Part shown: positions 1 through 5,476 of the stretch, in pieces | Numbering within the stretch: the first letter of the stretch is position 1 | Layout: the number at the start of each line of letters is the position of its first letter | From: Pseudomonadota bacterium | GTDB taxonomy: Bacteria; Pseudomonadota; Alphaproteobacteria; Acetobacterales; Acetobacteraceae | NCBI GenBank assembly: GCA_021845835.1 | Contig: JAJZVE010000360.1 | Coordinates: forward strand, 1 to 5,476 | DNA: 5,476 bases | Direction of reading: 5' to 3' | Position numbers and translations under genes: made by a program | Notes under the pieces: generated by a model | The model's input: only the letters and a program-made list of their open reading frames with translations | Databases searched by the model: none | Told to the model about the DNA's origin: nothing

Positions 1-783
1 CGCATAGATGGTCGCCTGGTCGATGAACGCGGTCAGGTCGCCGGCCCACAGGCAGGAATACAGCGCCTGCGGCCTGGCCTGCAGCAGTTTGGTCAGGTTT
101 TCGGTGTAATCCGGCTGGAACAGCTTCGGCCAGGACTCGCTGATGATCTCCACGTCCGGCGTGAAGTACTTCAGATAGCGTACGAATTCCGCCGTGGTGT
201 CGCGACCGTAGGCATAGTCCGGCGAGCAGGTCGCCCAGCGCTTCAGCCCCTTCGCCTTGGCGATCCCGGCGGCGTAGCTGCCGCCCGCGATCGAATCGTG
301 GATGCCCTGGCGGCACACCCGGAACGCATTGGGAATGCGCAGCTTCGGGTCGGCGGTCAGCGACGACGTCTCGGAATTCGTGTGGATGCAGAAGAAGCCG
401 AGGTCGCGCGCGACTTCATGCACCGCGAAGCCGCCGGACGACGCCTCGCCGTCGATCAGCAGGTCGCAGCCGTCGCTGTTGATCAGCTCGCGGGCGACGC
501 GCGCGGCTTCCTGCGGCTGGCCTTTGGAATCGCGGATCACCATCTCGATGCGCCGGCCGGCGATGCCGCCCGCGGCGTTGATCCTCTCGACTTCCATCAG
601 CACCGCATTGCGCGATGACGTGCCGAGCTGTGCGACGCGGCCGGACAGGATGGTCGGCATGCCGACCCGCACCACCTTGTCCTCGGCGCGCACGATCCCG
701 GGCGCCGCCAGCGCCGCCGCGCCCGCGCCCATCAGCGCCAGCGCCGACCGGCGGCGCAATCCTGTCTGGACCGTTTCCGTCAT
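1..783 (-). CDS. ABC transporter periplasmic substrate-binding protein, branched-chain amino acid type (partial, C-terminus missing)
   Basis: Binding component of a LivK-like (Peripla_BP_6 / type I periplasmic binding fold) importer, which captures a small solute in the periplasm and hands it to inner-membrane permeases. The reading frame is open from the ATG at 783 to the window edge, 261 codons, roughly two thirds of a usual protein of this family. Residues 1-33 form a signal peptide: RRR at 10-12, a hydrophobic Ala/Leu stretch, and a probable cleavage after VRA (31-33); the arginines suggest Tat export, although the motif is imperfect. The mature N-terminus shows the family pattern: VVRVGMPTILSG (37-48), ERINAAGGIAGRRIE (66-80), then a second-lobe region with SPDYAYGRDTTAEF (187-200). 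A G-rich ribosome site (791-798) lies 7 bases before the ATG. Permease and ATPase genes are not in the window and would be expected to the left. The ligand is unknown; the neighbouring CoA genes suggest an organic acid rather than an amino acid (inference). Confidence 0.9.
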   Translation of the reverse strand, partial: MTETVQTGLRRRSALALMGAGAAALAAPGIVRAEDKVVRVGMPTILSGRVAQLGTSSRNAVLMEVERINAAGGIAGRRIEMVIRDSKGQPQEAARVARELINSDGCDLLIDGEASSGGFAVHEVARDLGFFCIHTNSETSSLTADPKLRIPNAFRVCRQGIHDSIAGGSYAAGIAKAKGLKRWATCSPDYAYGRDTTAEFVRYLKYFTPDVEIISESWPKLFQPDYTENLTKLLQARPQALYSCLWAGDLTAFIDQATIYA

Positions 784-845
784 CGTTTTGTTCCCCCCGT
801 GCCGGAGCGGGCCGCGCCGGAAGCCGTCCGTCGCCCCGCCGCCCA

Positions 846-874
846 ACAAGACGCCACCGGCACCGCCGCGTCAA
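846..874 (-). promoter_or_regulatory. candidate promoter for the substrate-binding protein gene
   Basis: On the minus strand a TTGACG hexamer (874-869, five of six matches to the sigma-70 -35 consensus) is followed after 17 bp by TCTTGT (851-846, three of six matches to the -10). It would give a leader of about 55 bases before the ATG at 783. The -10 is weak, so this is a candidate only. The palindrome at 881-901 sits just upstream of the -35. Confidence 0.3.
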
Positions 875-880
875 GACCAC

Positions 881-901
881 CGAATCACGACTCGTAATTC
901 G
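881..901. promoter_or_regulatory. 21-bp inverted repeat, probable TetR-family operator
   Basis: Left arm CGAATCACGA, central C, right arm TCGTAATTCG: nine of the ten base pairs across the centre are complementary, the only mismatch being 886/896. It is AT-richer than its surroundings and lies in the spacer between the divergent binding-protein and hydratase genes, roughly midway between the two candidate promoters. TetR proteins bind as dimers to palindromes of about this size, usually beside their own promoter, and a TetR gene is the second gene of the rightward operon. Assignment to that repressor is inference. I found no convincing second copy in the 3893-4020 spacer. Confidence 0.6.
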
Positions 902-910
902 TTTTCGCCC

Positions 911-939
911 TTGAACCCCCGCCGGTCCCCGCCCTAACG
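911..939 (+). promoter_or_regulatory. candidate promoter for the hydratase-TetR operon
   Basis: TTGAAC at 911-916 (four of six matches to the -35) is followed after 16-17 bp by CCTAAC or CTAACG around 933-939, a poor -10. This would place the transcript start near 945, about 25 bases before the GTG at 972. The palindrome at 881-901 ends 9 bp upstream of the -35. Weak match, kept because of its position. Confidence 0.25.
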
Positions 940-971
940 TCGCGCCCGGAAACCAGGGGGAGGAAGCCGTC

Positions 972-1754
972 GTGAGCGAGGATCTGGTCCTGTACGAGCG
1001 TCGCGGCGCGGTGGCGGTGATCACCATCAACCGGCCGCAGGCGCTGAATGCGCTCGACATGCAGACCCTGGCGGTGCTGGATGCCCGCCTCGCCGCGGCC
1101 GAGGCGGATGCGGCGGTGCGCGTGCTGATGTTCACCGGCGCCGGCCGGGCGTTCGTGGCCGGCGGCGACATCGCCGACCTGAACAGCCGCCACGGCCTGC
1201 CGCACTACCAGGAACTCGCCGAGCGGCTGCACCGCGTGTTCCGCCGCATCGAGACCTGCGACAAGCCGACCATCGCCGCGGTCAACGGCTGGGCGCTCGG
1301 CGGCGGCACCGAATTGCTGCTCTGCACCGACCTGCGCATCGCCGCGGCGTCGGCCAGGCTCGGGCTGCCGGAGGTCACGCTCGGCCTGTTCCCCGGCGCC
1401 GGCGGCTCGCAGCGGCTGATGCGCCAACTGCCGCTGTGCAAGGCCAAGGAGATGATGTTCCTCGGCGGGCGCATCGACGCCGCCGCGGCGGAACGGCTCG
1501 GCCTGGTCAACCGGGTGGTGCCCGACGAGCGGCTGATGGACGAGGCGATGGCACTTGCCGATGCGATCGCGCAGAAATCGCCGCTGACGCTGAAGCTGCT
1601 GAAACGCACGCTGAGCGACGGCGCCGATATGCCGCTGCCGGCGGCGCTGCGCCACGAGCAGGCGATGATCGGGCTGGTGCTGGACAGCGCCGACGCCCAC
1701 GAAGGCTGCTCGGCGTTCCTGGAGAAGCGGCAAGCCAGCTTCACCGGCACGTGA
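972..1754 (+). CDS. enoyl-CoA hydratase/isomerase family protein (crotonase fold)
   Basis: A 260-residue single-domain crotonase, the normal length for a bacterial enoyl-CoA hydratase, which adds water across a trans-2-enoyl-CoA to give a 3-hydroxyacyl-CoA in the cytoplasm. The first oxyanion-hole block is AFVAGGDI (60-67) and the second is NGWALGGGTEL (105-115). Both glutamates of the classic hydratase pair are present: E114 (GGTELLL) and E134 (LPEVTLG), 20 residues apart as in the rat mitochondrial enzyme (E144/E164). PGAGGSQRL (141-149) is also typical. Having both acids favours true hydratase activity over an isomerase or dehalogenase. The GTG start at 972 is supported by a strong G-rich ribosome site (AGGGGGAGGAAG, 955-966) 5 bases upstream. 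There is no fused dehydrogenase domain, so a separate enzyme must oxidise the product; the two dehydrogenases at the right end of the window are candidates. It heads an operon with the TetR gene. Chain-length or ring specificity cannot be told. Confidence 0.93.
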   Translation: MSEDLVLYERRGAVAVITINRPQALNALDMQTLAVLDARLAAAEADAAVRVLMFTGAGRAFVAGGDIADLNSRHGLPHYQELAERLHRVFRRIETCDKPTIAAVNGWALGGGTELLLCTDLRIAAASARLGLPEVTLGLFPGAGGSQRLMRQLPLCKAKEMMFLGGRIDAAAAERLGLVNRVVPDERLMDEAMALADAIAQKSPLTLKLLKRTLSDGADMPLPAALRHEQAMIGLVLDSADAHEGCSAFLEKRQASFTGT

Positions 1755-1762
1755 GGCCGGGC

Positions 1763-2395
1763 GTGTCCGACCTTTCGGAACGTGCGCGCAAGCTCAGCCG
1801 CAGCGAACGCAACGAGGAGACACGCCGAAAACTGTTCACGGCGGCGGCGAAGGTCGTGGGCGACGTCGGCTACGCCGACGCCTCCGTCGCCCGCATCACC
1901 AGTGCCGCCGGCATCGCGCAGGGCACGTTCTACAACCACTTCGCCAGCCGCCAGGACCTGCTCGATCGCTTGCTGCCGACGCTCGGCGAGGACATGCTCG
2001 CCTTCATCGAAGCCAGGGTGCCCGCCGATGCGTCGGATGCCGAGCAGGAAATCGCCCGTTGCCGCGGCTTCTTCGCGTTCCTGCATGTCTGCCCGGGCTA
2101 CCTGCGCATTCTGAACGAAGCCGAGTTCTTCGCGCCAGTCGCCTACAAGGAACTGCTGGCGATGATCGGCCGCGGCTACCTGCGCGTGCTGCAACGCGCC
2201 CGTCGGCGCGGCACGCTGGTGCCGTACAGCGATGCCGAGCTGGAAGCGATCGTGCAGGCGCTGGTCGGCGCGCGCGCCTATCTCAGCCGCCGCTACGCCT
2301 ATGCCGAGGGCGGCGTGGACGCGGTCCCCGACCACGTCCTCAGCGCCTACGCGAAGCTGGTCACGGAAGGGCTGTTCCGCCGCACGGCGGAGTGA
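1763..2395 (+). CDS. TetR/AcrR-family transcriptional regulator
   Basis: A 210-residue one-component regulator, about the usual TetR length. The N-terminal DNA-binding domain (about 20-70) is clear: RRKLFTAAAKVVGDVGY (21-37), then the helix-turn-helix with SVARITSAAGIAQGTFYNHF (41-60) and ASRQDLLDRLL (61-71). The rest is an alpha-helical ligand-binding and dimerisation region with no recognisable specificity signature. The frame is open far upstream inside the hydratase gene, but that part is a shadow. The GTG at 1763 is preferred because GAGG (1753-1756) lies 6 bases upstream, overlapping the hydratase stop; the alternative GTG at 1751 overlaps that stop as GTGA and adds four residues, but has no evident ribosome site. 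Either way it is tightly coupled to the hydratase. Repressors in such clusters often respond to a CoA thioester or pathway acid and control their own operon. A fitting operator is the palindrome at 881-901 (inference). Confidence 0.9.
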   Translation: MSDLSERARKLSRSERNEETRRKLFTAAAKVVGDVGYADASVARITSAAGIAQGTFYNHFASRQDLLDRLLPTLGEDMLAFIEARVPADASDAEQEIARCRGFFAFLHVCPGYLRILNEAEFFAPVAYKELLAMIGRGYLRVLQRARRRGTLVPYSDAELEAIVQALVGARAYLSRRYAYAEGGVDAVPDHVLSAYAKLVTEGLFRRTAE

Positions 2396-2401
2396 CCCGG
2401 T

Positions 2402-3892
2402 TCATCCGGCCAGTTCCTCGCGCAGCGTCCGTTTCAGGATTTTCCCTGACGGATTGCGCGGCAGTTGTTCGCGCTGCACCACCGCCTTCGGCACCTTGAA
2501 ACCGGCGAGCTTGGCGCGGCAATGCGCAAGGATCGCCTCTGCCTCGAAAGCCGCGCCGTCCGCCATGACCACCACCGCCAGCGGCCGTTCGCCCCAGCGC
2601 TCGTCCGGCACGCCGATCACCGCAGCCTCGGCGATCTGCGGGAATTCGTAGAGCACGCGCTCGACTTCGGACGAGGCGATGTTCTCGCCGCCGGACAGGA
2701 TCATGTCCTTCTTGCGGTCGGTGAGGAACAGGAACCCGTCGGCGTCGAGATGGCCGACATCGCCGGTGCGGAACCAGTCGCCGAAGAACGCCGCAGCGGT
2801 CCGCTCGGGATCGCGCCAGTAGCCGCGCGTCACTTTCGGGCCGCGCAGGCAGATCTCGCCGGTTGTGCCCGCGGGCAGCGGATTTCCCGTTTCATCGACG
2901 ATGCGGATCTCCAGATGCGCGACGGCGCGGCCGGCGGAGCCGATTTTGGCGATCTCGTAGCCGGCTTCCATGAACGTGTCGCCGCTGCACGTCTCGGTGA
3001 GGCCGTAGGCATCGACGTAGCGCGCCGTGGGGAAGACGTCGGCGAAGGCGCGGATGCGGCTTTCCGGCGTGCGGTCGCCGCCGCCGATCACCCAGCGCAG
3101 GCTGGACACATCGCGCGGCACCCGCGCCGCCTCCGCCAGCACCGCGCCGGTCATCACCGGCGCCAACCATATGCCCTCGATCCGTTCCGCTTCGATCGCG
3201 TCCAGCACCGCGGCGGCGTCGAATTCGCGCTGCAGCACGACGGTGCCGCCGAGCCACAGCACCGCCATGCCCGGCAGATCGAACGCGCCGACGTGATAGA
3301 GCGGCCCGACCACCAGCAACCGCGTCGCCGGCGTCAGGCCGAACCAGACGATGTGGTCGGCCGACTTCCAGTAGAAATTCTCGTAGGCGTGGACCACGCC
3401 TTTCGGCCGCGCCGTGGTGCCGGAGGTGTACATCAGCCGGAACAGATCGCCCGGCCGGCGCATCCGCAGCTCGGCCGGCGCCGCGTTTGGGCCGAGCCGT
3501 GTGCTGTCGGCACGCGCCGCCGCATCCACCAGCACGACGTCCGCGGCGCCCGCAGCGGCAGCCGCCAGTTCCTCGTCGGCCACCAGCAGCTTCGCCCCGG
3601 CATGGCCGACGATATAGCCAACCTCGTCGGCGGCGAGCCGGTAGTTGATCGGCAGGAACACCGCGCCGAGATGGCTCGCGGCGAACGCCAGTTCCAGGAA
3701 GGCCGGACTGTTCTTCATCAGCACCGCAACGATGTCGTCTGCGCCGATGCCGCGCTGCGCCAGCCAGCCGGCGGTGTGCGCGATGCGCCGCTCCAGCGTG
3801 CGCCAGTCGATGCGCTGTTCCCCGTACACGATCGCCGTTTTGTCGGGCGTCCGGCGCGCATGCAGCCGCACGAAACTGGACAGATTGACCAC
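2402..3892 (-). CDS. AMP-forming acyl-CoA ligase (class I adenylate-forming, FadD-like)
   Basis: This 496-residue enzyme activates a carboxylic acid with ATP to an acyl-adenylate and then a CoA thioester, in the cytoplasm. Numbered from the GTG at 3892, the motifs are intact and in order: the A3 phosphate loop TSGTTARPKG (156-165), the A5 block YGLTE (296-300), A7 TGD (376-378, whose Asp binds the ribose), the hinge region TDRKKD (391-396), GGENIASSEVE (401-411), and A10 PSGK with the catalytic Lys484. An ATG 30 bases upstream (3922) would give 506 residues. It lacks a ribosome site and touches a good -10 box, whereas the GTG follows a strong GAGGGGGAA site by 6 bases and starts directly on the conserved N-terminus (VNLSSFVRLHARRTPDKTA). 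It is convergent with the TetR gene (6 bp between stops) and divergent from the dehydrogenases. The acid cannot be predicted; medium or long fatty, branched or aromatic acids are all possible. Confidence 0.93.
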   Translation of the reverse strand: MVNLSSFVRLHARRTPDKTAIVYGEQRIDWRTLERRIAHTAGWLAQRGIGADDIVAVLMKNSPAFLELAFAASHLGAVFLPINYRLAADEVGYIVGHAGAKLLVADEELAAAAAGAADVVLVDAAARADSTRLGPNAAPAELRMRRPGDLFRLMYTSGTTARPKGVVHAYENFYWKSADHIVWFGLTPATRLLVVGPLYHVGAFDLPGMAVLWLGGTVVLQREFDAAAVLDAIEAERIEGIWLAPVMTGAVLAEAARVPRDVSSLRWVIGGGDRTPESRIRAFADVFPTARYVDAYGLTETCSGDTFMEAGYEIAKIGSAGRAVAHLEIRIVDETGNPLPAGTTGEICLRGPKVTRGYWRDPERTAAAFFGDWFRTGDVGHLDADGFLFLTDRKKDMILSGGENIASSEVERVLYEFPQIAEAAVIGVPDERWGERPLAVVVMADGAAFEAEAILAHCRAKLAGFKVPKAVVQREQLPRNPSGKILKRTLREELAG

Positions 3893-3896
3893 GCCG

Positions 3897-3905
3897 TTCC
3901 CCCTC
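3897..3905 (-). promoter_or_regulatory. ribosome binding site deciding the ligase start
   Basis: On the minus strand GAGGGGGAA lies with its G run 6 bases before the GTG at 3892-3890. No comparable purine run precedes the ATG at 3922. It resembles the G-rich sites before the binding protein (791-798) and the hydratase (955-966). Confidence 0.7.
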
Positions 3906-3922
3906 GATGCACTCCTGCGCAT

Positions 3923-3950
3923 ATTAGACCGAAGCCGCCGCCGTCGTCAT
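3923..3950 (-). promoter_or_regulatory. candidate sigma-70 promoter for the acyl-CoA ligase gene
   Basis: On the minus strand ATGACG (3950-3945, four of six matches to -35) and TCTAAT (3928-3923, five of six matches to -10) are separated by 16 bp. Transcription would begin around 3917-3915, giving a leader of some 25 bases to the GTG at 3892. The upstream ATG at 3922-3920 would then fall outside or at the very edge of the transcript. This is the best promoter match in the window. Confidence 0.5.
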
Positions 3951-3958
3951 CGTTCGGC

Positions 3959-3964
3959 TTGACG
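3959..3964 (+). promoter_or_regulatory. possible -35 element for the dehydrogenase operon
   Basis: TTGACG matches five of six -35 positions and lies 56 bases before the ATG at 4021, pointing rightward, but no acceptable -10 hexamer follows at 16-19 bp. The rest of the 3893-4020 spacer shows only short GC-rich inverted repeats (for example AAGCCG at 3932-3937 against CGGCTT at 3955-3960). Confidence 0.2.
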
Positions 3965-4020
3965 GCGCGGACGTCCCGCTGGACGCTACGCGCAACGGAG
4001 CCTTGGGAGAGGGATACGCC

Positions 4021-4809
4021 ATGAGCGGATTGAGCGGCCTCGCGGTCATCACCGGCGGCGCCAGCGGCATCGGTGCCGCGTGCGGTCGCGTGCTGCGCGC
4101 GCGCGGCGCGCAGGTCGTGGTCCTGGACCGCGACATCGCCCGCGCCCGCGACGTCGCGGCCGAGATCGGCGGCCACGCCGTCGCGGGCGATGTCGGCGAC
4201 GCCGAGGGTCTCGACCGCGTCGCCGCCGGGATCGAAGCGGCGCACGGCCCGGTCACGGCGCTGGTCAACAGCGCCGGCGTGATCCAGCCGCCGCTGCCGC
4301 CCGAGACGCTGTCGATGAGCGAATGGGACGACGTGGTGCGCATCGACCAGCGCGGCACCTATGTCGCATGTCTTGCATTCGGCCGACGCATGGCGCAGCG
4401 CGGCCGCGGCGCCATCGTCAACATCGCCTCGGTCGCCGGCATGCGTTCGATGCCGCTGCATTCCTATTCGCCGGCCAAGGCTGCGGTGATCTCGATCACG
4501 GCCAACCTGGCCGCGGAATGGGGTCCCGCCGGCGTGCGCGTCAACGCCGTCTCGCCGGGCTACACGCGCACGCCGGCGCTGCAGGCCGCGATCGACCGCG
4601 GCGAGCGCGACGTCGCCAACCTGACGAAACTGAGCGCGCTCGGCCGCATGGTGGAACCCGACGACATCGCGCGCACCGTCGCGTTCCTGTGCAGCGCCGA
4701 CGCCGCCGCGATCACCGGCGCCAACATCCCCGTCGATTGCGGCTGGCTGGTGACGACGTCCTGGCTCACCTATGGCGGGCTGCGCCAGCCGGCCGCGCGG
4801 ACGCCATGA
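4021..4809 (+). CDS. short-chain dehydrogenase/reductase (SDR), first of a tandem pair
   Basis: A 262-residue classical SDR, a cytoplasmic NAD(P)-linked alcohol dehydrogenase or ketone reductase. The Rossmann glycine motif is TGGASGIG (11-18). Asp36 at the end of the second strand (VVVLD) favours NAD over NADP. NSAG (83-86) stands for the usual NNAG. The catalytic Ser137 (NIASVAG), Tyr149 and Lys153 (YSPAK) are present, followed by VRVNAVSPGYTRTP (172-185). The fourth member of the usual catalytic tetrad, Asn three residues before a conserved Gly, is Asp109 here (IDQRG). The ATG at 4021 is chosen for the GGGAGAGGG ribosome site (4005-4013), 7 bases upstream; an in-frame TTG at 4003 would lie within that site region. 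Its stop overlaps the next gene's start. Next to a ligase and hydratase, a role in oxidising a hydroxyacyl-CoA or a hydroxyl on the growth substrate is plausible, but unproven. Confidence 0.93.
   Translation: MSGLSGLAVITGGASGIGAACGRVLRARGAQVVVLDRDIARARDVAAEIGGHAVAGDVGDAEGLDRVAAGIEAAHGPVTALVNSAGVIQPPLPPETLSMSEWDDVVRIDQRGTYVACLAFGRRMAQRGRGAIVNIASVAGMRSMPLHSYSPAKAAVISITANLAAEWGPAGVRVNAVSPGYTRTPALQAAIDRGERDVANLTKLSALGRMVEPDDIARTVAFLCSADAAAITGANIPVDCGWLVTTSWLTYGGLRQPAARTP
4405..4433 (+). repeat. 29-bp exact direct repeat shared by the tandem dehydrogenase genes (second copy 5169-5197)
   Basis: Identical 29-bp runs lie at the same codon positions of both genes and encode the GAIVNIAS segment with the catalytic serine. 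The match stops at 4404/5168 on the left and 4434/5198 on the right. It reflects common descent of the two genes, selection on the protein, or local gene conversion, rather than a mobile repeat. Confidence 0.85.
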
Positions 4810-5476
4810 CCGGCCTCGTTCTCGTCACCGGCGGCGGCTCCGGCATCGGCGCCGCCGTCGCGCGCGCGGTGGCGGCTTGTGGGATGCGGCCCGTGGTCTG
4901 CGATGTTGCCGCGCCCGCCGCCGGCGACCCGCACGCCTGGCCGACGCCGTTCGACGTGTCCGACGAACACGCCGCCGCGCAGGAGATCGCGGCGATCGAA
5001 GCCCGGCTCGGCCCGCTGGACGGCCTGGTGAACGCCGCCGGCATCCTCGGGCGCATGCTGCCGCCGCACAAATTGCGCATGGCCGACTGGGACCGCGAGA
5101 TCGCCGTCGATCTGCGCGGCACCTACGTGATGTGCCGCGATGTCGGCAGCCGCATGGCGGCACGCGGGCGCGGCGCCATCGTCAACATCGCCTCGGTGGT
5201 CGCGACGCTGCCGGCGCCGGTGCATGGCTACGGCCCGGCCAAGGCGGCGGTGGTGAACCTGACCATGACGCTCGCCGCCGAATGGGGTCCGCGCGGCGTG
5301 CGCGTCAACGCGGTGTCGCCCGGCTTCACCCGCACGCCGGCGCTGCAGCGCGGCTTCGACGCGGGCGTGATGGACGCGCAGCGCCTGACCGAGCTGGCGG
5401 CGCTGCGGCGGCTGGTCGAACCGGATGAGATCGGCCGCGCGGCCGCCTGGCTGCTCGGCGACGGCGCCAGCGCCGT
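4806..5476 (+). CDS. short-chain dehydrogenase/reductase (SDR), second of the tandem pair (partial, C-terminus missing)
   Basis: The frame is open to the window edge with 223 full codons, perhaps 30 short of the end. It is a classical SDR: TGGGSGIG (8-15), Asp33 after the second strand (VVCD, favouring NAD), NAAG (76-79), Ser130, and Tyr142/Lys146 (YGPAK). As in its neighbour, the usual tetrad Asn is Asp (Asp102 in VDLRG). From GRGAIVNIAS onward, 45 of 61 residues (121-181) match residues 128-188 of the upstream SDR; the N-terminal part is less similar and several residues shorter between strands two and three. The ATG overlaps the upstream stop as ATGA, so translation is probably coupled and no separate ribosome site is needed. 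It is likely a duplicate that kept the active site and changed in the cofactor-side loops and in the loop after Ser130 (VVATLPAPVHG), which may alter substrate choice. Heteromeric assembly with the first SDR is possible but unsupported. Confidence 0.9.
   Translation, partial: MTGLVLVTGGGSGIGAAVARAVAACGMRPVVCDVAAPAAGDPHAWPTPFDVSDEHAAAQEIAAIEARLGPLDGLVNAAGILGRMLPPHKLRMADWDREIAVDLRGTYVMCRDVGSRMAARGRGAIVNIASVVATLPAPVHGYGPAKAAVVNLTMTLAAEWGPRGVRVNAVSPGFTRTPALQRGFDAGVMDAQRLTELAALRRLVEPDEIGRAAAWLLGDGASA

Noticed and set aside
298..937. Plus-strand open frames over the binding-protein gene (106, 211 and 99 codons)
   Set aside because: They are antisense to a binding-protein frame with a clear signal peptide and family motifs, and have no recognisable content.
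1436..1762. N-terminal extension of the TetR frame back into the hydratase gene
   Set aside because: It encodes an Arg/Gly/Ala-rich shadow of the hydratase; the TetR domain begins only after about 1763, where a GTG with a ribosome site is found.
885..2335. Long minus-strand open frames across the hydratase and TetR genes (282 and 376 codons)
   Set aside because: Both are antisense to well-motifed genes, have low-complexity composition, and match no family I recognise; one would also cover the 881-901 palindrome region.
2376..2391. Hairpin (TCCGCC, loop GCAC, GGCGGA) at the end of the TetR gene as an intrinsic terminator
   Set aside because: The stem is short, lies within coding sequence and has no following T run in either direction; such GC-rich hairpins are common in this kind of DNA.
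3929..3960. CCGAA/TTCGG and AAGCCG/CGGCTT inverted repeats in the second divergent spacer as a second operator
   Set aside because: The arms are only 5-6 bp with long unmatched centres, and they do not resemble the arms of the 881-901 palindrome.
2465..4024. 519-codon open frame on the plus strand across the ligase gene
   Set aside because: It is antisense to a ligase with every adenylation motif intact. Its translation is rich in Arg, His, Gly and Ala with no recognisable domain, as expected of a shadow frame in GC-rich DNA.

Overview
The window is GC-rich, densely coded DNA (GC estimated by eye at about two thirds or more). Its gene content fits a proteobacterial accessory catabolic region, most likely alphaproteobacterial. 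The lineage is inferred from four things: a Tat-like, branched-chain-amino-acid-type ABC binding protein, CoA-dependent degradation genes, strongly G/C-biased codons, and G-rich ribosome binding sites. Nothing here fixes a genus. I see no tRNA, rRNA, CRISPR array, insertion sequence or phage gene.

There are six protein genes in four transcription units that alternate in direction. (1) Positions 1-783, minus strand: the N-terminal 261 residues of a periplasmic substrate-binding protein, running off the left edge. (2) A 188-bp divergent spacer (784-971) holding a near-perfect 21-bp palindrome at 881-901 between candidate promoters for both directions. (3) Plus strand: an enoyl-CoA hydratase (972-1754) followed within 8 bp by a TetR-family repressor (1763-2395). 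(4) Minus strand: an AMP-forming acyl-CoA ligase (2402-3892) that meets the repressor gene tail to tail with 6 bp between stop codons. (5) A second divergent spacer (3893-4020). (6) Plus strand: two related short-chain dehydrogenases (4021-4809, and 4806 to the right edge) joined by a 4-bp ATGA overlap.

Read together, the genes suggest uptake and CoA-dependent breakdown of a carboxylic acid: import through the ABC system, activation by the ligase, hydration of an enoyl-CoA, and NAD-linked oxidation of one or two hydroxyl groups by the dehydrogenases. The TetR protein is a likely local sensor, perhaps of a CoA thioester. The substrate cannot be told from sequence. No acyl-CoA dehydrogenase or thiolase lies in the window, so the pathway must continue outside or borrow general enzymes. 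The points most worth a second look are the palindrome as a probable TetR operator, the tandem dehydrogenase paralogues that both carry Asp where the family usually has catalytic Asn, and a ligase start that should be moved to an internal GTG. All families are known; I see no clear sign of a wholly new system.
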